From Galerina marginata (lineage: Eukaryota; Basidiomycota; Agaricomycetes; Agaricales; Galerinaceae), in contig JAECYW010000028.1 in the NCBI GenBank assembly GCA_023014335.1, forward strand, positions 372,001 to 436,000: a stretch of DNA of 64,000 bases, given 5' to 3'. The notes below the pieces were generated by a model. That model ran no database searches and was not told the origin of the DNA. It saw nothing but the letters and a program-made list of their open reading frames with translations. The translations under genes and the position numbers were made by a program. This document shows, piece after piece, positions 57,701-64,000 of this stretch (positions are counted from its first letter, which is position 1; every line of letters starts with the position of its first letter).

Positions 57701-59257
57701 AGATATAGACGCACTTGCAATCCCCGGGCTTACTCCGGACATCACCAAAGCTACAGTCACAAAGCTCGACCGACTGTATCGCACTGGAGCGAAAACTGTA
57801 GTCCGTGGAACCAAAAAATACCTCCTCGCGGTCTTATGTTCAATGAAACTAAAAGGTTCATTACAAGACTACGAAGTTATGAAGAAACAACAACTCCTGG
57901 ATGTTTTACAGGAATCAGTGAGTTTTCCTGGCCCGTCTTATCCGACCTACATTGACATAATTTAACAGCGGTATGCAGAAGGCATCGTCGACGAAGATGG
58001 ATCATTGGTTGGTAAAGAAAAGGCAGACTTTGTTGTTTTAGGGAAGGAAACCTTGGCTGCTATTCGTGACGATATGGAACATATTTCCCTCCCATCTTGG
58101 TTCGCTCGCGCTCCAAAACACCCTGGAGAAATTAAATGGGGTAAATTCAAGGCAGATGAGTGGAAGGCTTTTTGCACTGTAAACCTTCCTGTCACATTGA
58201 CTCGCCTATGGGGTGGAACTCCGAAGACCGAACGACACTATAAAATGTTGGAAAACTTTATGCATCTTGTAACAGCGGTCAAGATAGCTAATATGCGGAA
58301 GATAACGTCCCATGACATTGATCTTTATGAAAAGGAGATGGAGTTATATCTTAAAGGCTTCATTGAGCTTTACCCGTTCATCAGCATCAGCCCTTATCAG
58401 CATCTGGCTCTACATTTCCCTGCCCACCTCCGCCGATTCGGACCAACACACTCTTGGAGATGTTTTGCTTTCGAACGGTACAATGGCCTTATTCAAGGGT
58501 TGCCATCAAACAATAAATTTGGTAACGGCTCTCTTGTGTTATTCTTTCCTTGCTGTATTGACTTCTACATGCAGGAGAGATGGAGAAATCGAAATTCATC
58601 CGCTTCTGTCGAGCACAAAATCTGCGAATTCTATACTCCGAGGCGAATTTGCCAGCAGAACTCCGCCCTATCATTTCTTTGTGCGAAAGTCGATATAAAA
58701 TCAACATACGGGGTACACATAACGAAGAGACTGGATTCCACATAAAGCTCAAAGCAGGGAAGACGGCGGCAGCCTCGCTAGATAAAATATCAATCACGAT
58801 GCTCCAGGAGTGGATGGCGAAAGATGAACCCTCTGCCACTCCTATTTTCATTCCGTCGAAATGTTCCATTCTGTCATACGTGGAGTATTTCGGACAAAGG
58901 TTCGACTCCGCTGCGAAGGCCAATAGCAATGTCCTTTTTCGCAAGGAAGGACCTGAGGCTGGACTAGTGGCTGGACAAATTGTTTCGGTGTTTTCTTACA
59001 CCAGGTCGAAAGATGGGAAGCAAGTCACCGAATTATTCGCAATTCTACGAGAATATGCCAGCCTTTCTGAGGAAGAGAGTCATTTGGATTATTTTAGGCA
59101 GCTTCCTGACGCCGCTGGATACCTTGTGCGCAGCACCCTGAACCATGACAGAGTATTAGTACGTATTTCTGACATTGTTACTCATTTTGCTTCCTCCCCA
59201 GTTTATGTTCCCGAAATAGATAGTCACTGTCTGCAAATTTTACGTCTTCGATTGTAA
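54723..59257 (+). CDS. Tnp2-type (CACTA/EnSpm superfamily) transposase, 6 exons, intact
   Basis: This would cut and paste its own element. Exons 54723-55524, 55572-57034, 57094-57519, 57570-57917, 57969-58521 and 58575-59257 have GT..AG introns and sum to 4,275 nt, giving 1,424 residues without a stop. The N-terminus has a Cys/His motif (VDCHCTECEENQYFDY). Around residue 350 is a zinc-ribbon-like LVCCPTCFATYTF. The Tnp2 core (about 470-700) has FGLNMDGFNPYSSKQAGK, NLPIELRYQAENVFL, VNHILRPLVDDLLSLW, ICDLPAARRVAGLAGHSAGP and VVIDSMHGFYLRIFLRHVRD. Exons 5-6 hold the DUF4218-like part (HLALHFPAHLRRFGPTHSWR, FERYNGLIQGLPSNNKFGEM). Exon 3 has a SAP-like helix pair. It lies between the inverted arms. 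Terminal CACTA repeats were not located. Confidence 0.85.
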
Positions 59258-59603
59258 TATTAATACAGGTTATAGTGGTTTGTAGGGATACTTATATCAA
59301 TCTTTAAATTTTACACGAAACGTTAACAAGGAATTAGTGATTGCCACATGTTACTTCTTGAAGTCTGTAATAAATTACGCGCAACATGGGGCATACCGAC
59401 TTCTTCCTAACAGCCAGGGAATGGAACCTGCAGGTACCCGAAGGGCCGAAGGTCGGTTCGGCAGAAGGTAACGCCTGAAATGATTAAAAAGAGGGGCATA
59501 GTGCCAGGAATCGGCTACTTGAAGCACCATGAGTGGTGCAAGTAAATTTTTGAGATCCGCCTGGAGGGCCTACGTGCGAGTAAGGGCGCCCTTGTGACTG
59601 CCA
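59258..59603. other. 3' flank of the transposase gene
   Basis: No ORF was found. A TATAGTGG at 59,270 is the only nearby candidate for a CACTA-type end (CCACTATA on the other strand), and no partner was found upstream of 54,723. GC-rich inverted strings occur at 59,430-59,470 (TACCCGAAGGGCCGAAGG). Confidence 0.4.
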
Positions 59604-59690
59604 CTCTAGGCCTGGAGAGAAGATATATCGCGATCGGTATACGGACAAGTCATACGAAAGACTAAACGTACATGAGCTCCAGACGAAGTT
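59604..59690. repeat. Short inverted block flanking the transposase gene (right)
   Basis: This is the partner of 54,125-54,215 in opposite orientation, with about 90% identity by eye. Confidence 0.75.
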
Positions 59691-60969
59691 GTATCGAAGA
59701 TATGTATGTAAGCTTCAAAGGAGCCACCATTCGTTATCATAGGCAACCAGAGCTCAACAGCGTTTCTGGCTGGCAAAACTATGACTGTTATCTGAAAAAT
59801 GTTGAAAGTGAACGAGGTTTGAGAACTTTAGAATTGTTCCGAGACTGACTAGAGTATCTCGGGTTTGAAGTTGCTGGCAGCCTTGCCGTCACAGGACTCT
59901 GCGTAGCAGGTTCGTCAAGAATTAGACATTCTGTATGGAAGGGTCAAAATATTTTATACTTAATGGTGCATACAAGCTTTGGATAGGTCGCCCTTCAGTC
60001 GGCATGTTGATTCGTCGCGATCTTTCGCTGGGGCTAGGTAAAATTGTTGGCAGACGACGGTGGGCACAGCTTATCCATGGAGATATCTCACAATTTCGCA
60101 GAGCTGTGTCATGGTCTCGGATGTATTGTGCTCGTGCCTCCGTGCCCTTCCCAAGTTAGGGTAACAGCAGCCATTGAGTGAGCTGCGGGCATGGCTCTTC
60201 TTCGATCAGGGCAGGGTTAGGCGATGACGGTCATGATCTTGGGTGCGGAATGCCACTGAGATCGCAATTGCTAATAAGAACAGGCTAGGAGCTGATGGAA
60301 AATTACGCTGAATCGATAAAGTTCCTGGATTACTGACTTGTCGGATCGATGACGAGGCCCCGAATGCCAACATCGGCTGGATTAGTTCCTATCGAGATGT
60401 TGTTGACGCTGATCATGATGCCGCGGTGCAAAAATTTGGTGCTCCACCAATTCCGGTCCCCTTGTAAAAGTGAAAATTGGAAGCACGTGATCGATAACAA
60501 ATACGCTTCCCAGCCATAGCATCTCGAATTGTGCATAATACTCCCTCTGTCGAGCTTGAAGCTAACATGTCGACAGGTTTCCTACCATAAGTATTTGGAG
60601 GTAGTGCGAGTCAGAATCCGATCACGATTCCCTCAGGTCCGAGATCTGCCTCTGGGACTTGAATGCTGGAACGCCGAGCTTCCTTTACCAGCAACAAGCC
60701 TTCCAAGTCAAACGGTCAGAACTTGTAAAAACAGGCAGGAAATGACGAACTCCTTGACGACGGCGGCGAAGTTTTGGAATGTGATGTCCTGAATGTGAGC
60801 GTTGTTGGTGCTGGTGGTATTTGGACGAGAGCAGACCTGAAGTTCGCCGGTCAGCTGGTGATTACATGAGAAGGGATAAGTTGACGAGCACAATCCCAAT
60901 AACTGGGAAGAAGACATAACAATGGTAAGAAAACAACAAGAATTCCGATAATCAACAGCGTAATGTAAA
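59691..60969 (-). other. GH28 3' exon and unassigned coding-like sequence
   Basis: Read on the minus strand, this directly continues the right-arm GH28 pseudogene. SRPNTTSTNNAHIQDITFQN and FAAVVKE near 60,760-60,840 match the GH28 C-terminal region. Further on (60,540-60,350 and 60,000-59,690) there are open pieces such as GTGIGGAPNF, SVNNISIGTNPADVGIRGLV and AVELWLPMITNGGSFEAYIH. They look like exons of another extracellular protein that I cannot name. This interval is missing from the left side. Confidence 0.45.
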
Positions 60970-62595
60970 TCTATGTAAGCATGCCAATTCGTCAGTCAAG
61001 GAAGACCGATGAAGGTTACACCGGTACCAACTTACAGGGAAAGGGACCTCGTAAAATAGGATATTCTTCCACGTAATGCTAGATTTCCTAGTTGAGTCAC
61101 AAGAAACATAAATTATAGAGGAACAACGTACTTCCTCGCTAAATCGTTACCACCGATCCAGCGCTTGAACCTTGTGTCATAAAGCGTGTTGTTCTGTCGA
61201 AAGCAATTCAAGCAGAGAAAGTATAATGAGAGGCAAATCGACGTGCCATGATGATGTTTTCAATTCTGTTGATAACGTTGGAATTAGGAAACGGCGTAGA
61301 GACTTTACTATCAAGATAGACTCACAGGATGTTTTGGACATCAGCAACAGCACCGCTTTTCCCGAGAGACCCGATGGAGAGGCCGTGACCCCTTCGCAGT
61401 ATGTGTTCCTAAGAACGGGATTTAAGTCGATAAGATTTCGAAATGGATGATGGTCCACGATTGTTCATACCTGAAGTGGATATTTTTAGCACCACTGCCG
61501 ACAGTCAAGCAATCGTCTCCGTTTTGTATGTGGTGGTCTTCGAAAAGCATATCCGTGCCACCGGCTGAGAATCCCATTGTTGGAAAAAAAAGGTAAATGA
61601 GAGAAAAGGAAGAGAACTGTCGAGCTTACCATCACTGAAATAAAGGAATTCCAAATGTTAATGAGACCTCGCACATGGGAGGAGTTTTTGTAAACCGACG
61701 TGTTGAACGGGAACGACTAGAGGAACATAAGCTTGAGCTCATCATCAGCAGTCAATTCGAAGCAACTCACCCCACTATCGGAAACGGCGACGATTTTGTT
61801 ATTGAACGCATGCAGGTTGCTTAAGCCGCTAGTTGCGAAGTTCCATCCAACAGGCTAGACGACAAGCTGAGCACTAACAAAATTTGTTCATCGAAGTTAT
61901 CCATAACCTTCCAAATTTTCATATCCCGAATGACCCCGTTGGAGATCTGCTGAACGCAAAACCATGAGGACGGTTTACCTGCTGTTGGGCGTCCCACCAC
62001 TGGAAGAGAGAATCAGTTACAGGTCGTACAAGAATGGTAAGGTCCTACTGCTTGTCCGTGCCCGTCGACCCAACCCGACTTGGGATTTGTAGAGCCTGGC
62101 AGAGGGTGACGTTGCCTCCAGAGAAGGTAAACCTGGTTACGATGGTTAGTGATTACAGAAACATAGGTAGAACGAGGGTCGGCCTTCGTACCAAGCACCT
62201 GGAAAGCTCTTGAAAACAACGTTTCAGAATCATAAAGTTATCAGTAAATAAGACAGAAATACGTACGGATGCTCCAACGATAGCTGTTAAAATTCAAAAA
62301 CCACTTTCAGTTTAGAGGCAAGTTGGAAAGTCAAATGCACACACCTTATTCCCTTCAACCCGAATCTCCACATTATTCAGAGCGGGGAACTTGATAGGCG
62401 TGAAGATGTTATACGTGATGCCCTCCTTGAACAAGATCGTCGCATTCGTTGCAACGCTAGGAAGAGCAGCAAGCAATGCAGGGGTATCGTCCTGCCCGTC
62501 CGCTGTGCAACAGTGAACGTATTCCATGCACTAACAAGACAAACCCCAGCGAGAAGCAGACCAAATTTCGTTCCAAAAGACACCTTCGGCAATGA
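60700..62595 (-). pseudogene. Glycoside hydrolase family 28 pseudogene, copy 4 (right arm)
   Basis: From 62,595 down to 60,970 this is the same sequence as copy 3 and shares every frameshift described there. It continues past the arm border with a further GH28 exon (NTTSTNNAHIQDITFQN), so it is the more complete of the two. The shared disabling changes show that the duplication happened after the gene had died, or that the arms were homogenised later. Confidence 0.8.
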
Positions 62596-64000
62596 GAACG
62601 TTGCTGGAGAAGAAAGTGGTGTTGAAGGAGGTTGGTTGAATGGGATGACATGGCCACCTGGCGCTCATTATGAAGGAAGGGCCCCAGGTCGGTTTCGGTA
62701 GCCGTCATTGCATTTGAAAAGCTGGTAAACTCTTGTTCTTGGTCGCATGTGACGGAAGCGCGCGGGCTACGGGGTTATGTGGGTTGGAGGCGGGAAGAAG
62801 AGAAAAAATTCATGACAGAGGACAGCGAAGTACATACAGGTCCGAGCGGTCCGTCTCACTCTGACTAGCCGAACCTGTCAATAGGGCCTTGTCACTGTAA
62901 CAGCAAGTTTGACGAAACTTTGTCTGTTCCTCAATCACGACCGATGGGCATAGAGAAACGTATACGAAAAGGGGGGACATCGGAAGAGATTTTGGGTGAA
63001 CGAAAAAATTAGAGAGAGACTAAATGACACTTGTACGTGTGTCGAAGCAAGTAGAATGCGCTTGTGCAGAGGTAATATAAAATGTGAGAAAGAAAGAGAA
63101 GGGGTGTCTACTGGAAAAAAGGCAAGAAATTGACGAGTGGAAAATAAAGAACAGGAAGGAGACTGTGAGATGCGGAGCAATGATGGGACGAGGGGAAGAT
63201 ACAAGAAAAAAGAAACAAAGTGAACGAGATAGGACGAGAGTCACGAGACGTGCCCAGGTCGATTTATATAACCTCCCTTGGAATGTATGCGATAGCAGAG
63301 CCAAAAAAAATTGGGTACGGAGGAGAGAAGTGAAGAGGGATAGGGATAACGATATGACATGCGCATAGGATCGGTCGAGGGAATTCGCGTCACACTCCAT
63401 GAGTCGACCCATCGAGTCGACGGTTGAAAGTGGGCAGGCAGTGAAATCTGCTGGGCTCTCGAGGTCGGGGCTTTTCCCCTGACGGTCTATTTGAATTTCG
63501 TAAGTGTAAACTCGGTTTTGGTTTTGTGCCGTATGTTGGCGACAGCTGAGGGTGACGATGATAGATTTGATAGTGTACGGTTATACGATGGGTGGCGGCG
63601 TGGAAGCATAGTGTATGATAGCGTCATATACCTTGATAGTGCGAGTTTGTCGCTGACCGGAGAGAGAGGTAAGGCCGTTCGTAAATCCATCATGAAGTGG
63701 TAGCCGCGAGAAAGACGTGCCAGTCCTTTCTCTGTGGACAGTGGCGACGTCGAGACATAGCTCGTCGTTGGCGAGCCTTTGGAGGCAAGGTCGCAAATAC
63801 ACGCAGCATTTGTTTGTTGGCTGCAAAGGAAGATTGTTGGTGTTGGTGACTTAGCTGTCGACGACAGCGACGTGGACCGGTGGAAGTAGTATTCCTGATG
63901 CCGGGCTGTGAAGAGGCTCGACCTGAGCTCGGGGTAGAAGTTGAAGCAAGAAAGGAACGTGATATATAAAAGAGAAACAAAAACCAAACGGCTAGTGTTA
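60970..64000 (-). repeat. Right arm of the large inverted repeat, continues beyond the window
   Basis: This is the reverse complement of 50,875-53,905. The last window base still matches, so the outer border is not visible. Confidence 0.95.

Noticed and set aside
54531..59503. Possible CACTA-type ends: CACTGTTGCCC at 54,531 and CACTATGCCCC reading leftward from 59,503
   Set aside because: Only partly similar, no matching target duplication, and no subterminal repeats seen. Too weak to define the element borders.
1..64000. CRISPR arrays, bacterial operons, riboswitches, telomeric repeats
   Set aside because: None was seen. The gene structure is eukaryotic, with spliced genes.

Overview
The window looks like nuclear DNA of a filamentous basidiomycete, most likely an Agaricomycete. 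Genes carry many short introns (about 43 to 75 nt, GT..AG), there are no operons or ribosome binding sites, and the mobile elements are typical of these fungi: a Tnp2/CACTA-type transposase, a hAT remnant, and tyrosine-recombinase retrotransposons with split direct repeats. Host genes that I could splice into plausible open frames are an HEAT/ARM-like protein, a Brl1/Brr6-like nuclear envelope protein, an FK506-binding nuclear protein and a small coiled-coil membrane protein. A SUN-domain protein is present as one uninterrupted frame.

Layout. 1-7.2 kb: mostly non-coding, with short tandem repeats and one small coiled-coil gene (2,994-3,876, minus). 7.2-9.4 kb: HEAT-like gene (minus). 10.5-13.6 kb: decayed 5' half of a UDP-glucose:glycoprotein glucosyltransferase gene. 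13.96-14.99 kb: intact five-exon Brl1/Brr6-like gene. 17.6-18.5 kb: hAT transposase relic. 18.9-27.4 kb: a nest of two DIRS/PAT/Ngaro-like retrotransposons. A complete minus-strand element (Gag-like, RT/RNase H, tyrosine recombinase) sits inside the left repeat of a plus-strand element that has lost its RT/RNase H but keeps Gag-like and recombinase frames. 28.8-32.2 kb: FKBP nuclear protein (minus) and two uncharacterised genes. 35.4-36.6 kb: SUN-domain gene. 36.6-45.9 kb: little that I can name, apart from a probable membrane-protein relic and a MITE-like element. 45.9-64 kb: a repeat-rich block with decaying glycoside hydrolase family 28 (pectinase) copies, a 2.3-2.4 kb tandem duplication, and an apparently identical inverted repeat of at least 3.03 kb. 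The inverted repeat flanks an intact six-exon Tnp2-type transposase gene.

The main biological interest is the mobile DNA. The RT-less plus element keeps the same ATGA junction and the same +1-frame overlapping ORF as the full element, so it looks like a clean internal deletion that could be mobilised in trans. Splice models were made by eye from GT/AG sites, frame continuity and remembered family motifs. Exon sums divisible by three (Tnp2 4,275 nt; Brl1-like 741 nt; coiled-coil gene 672 nt) support three of them. No database search was run.
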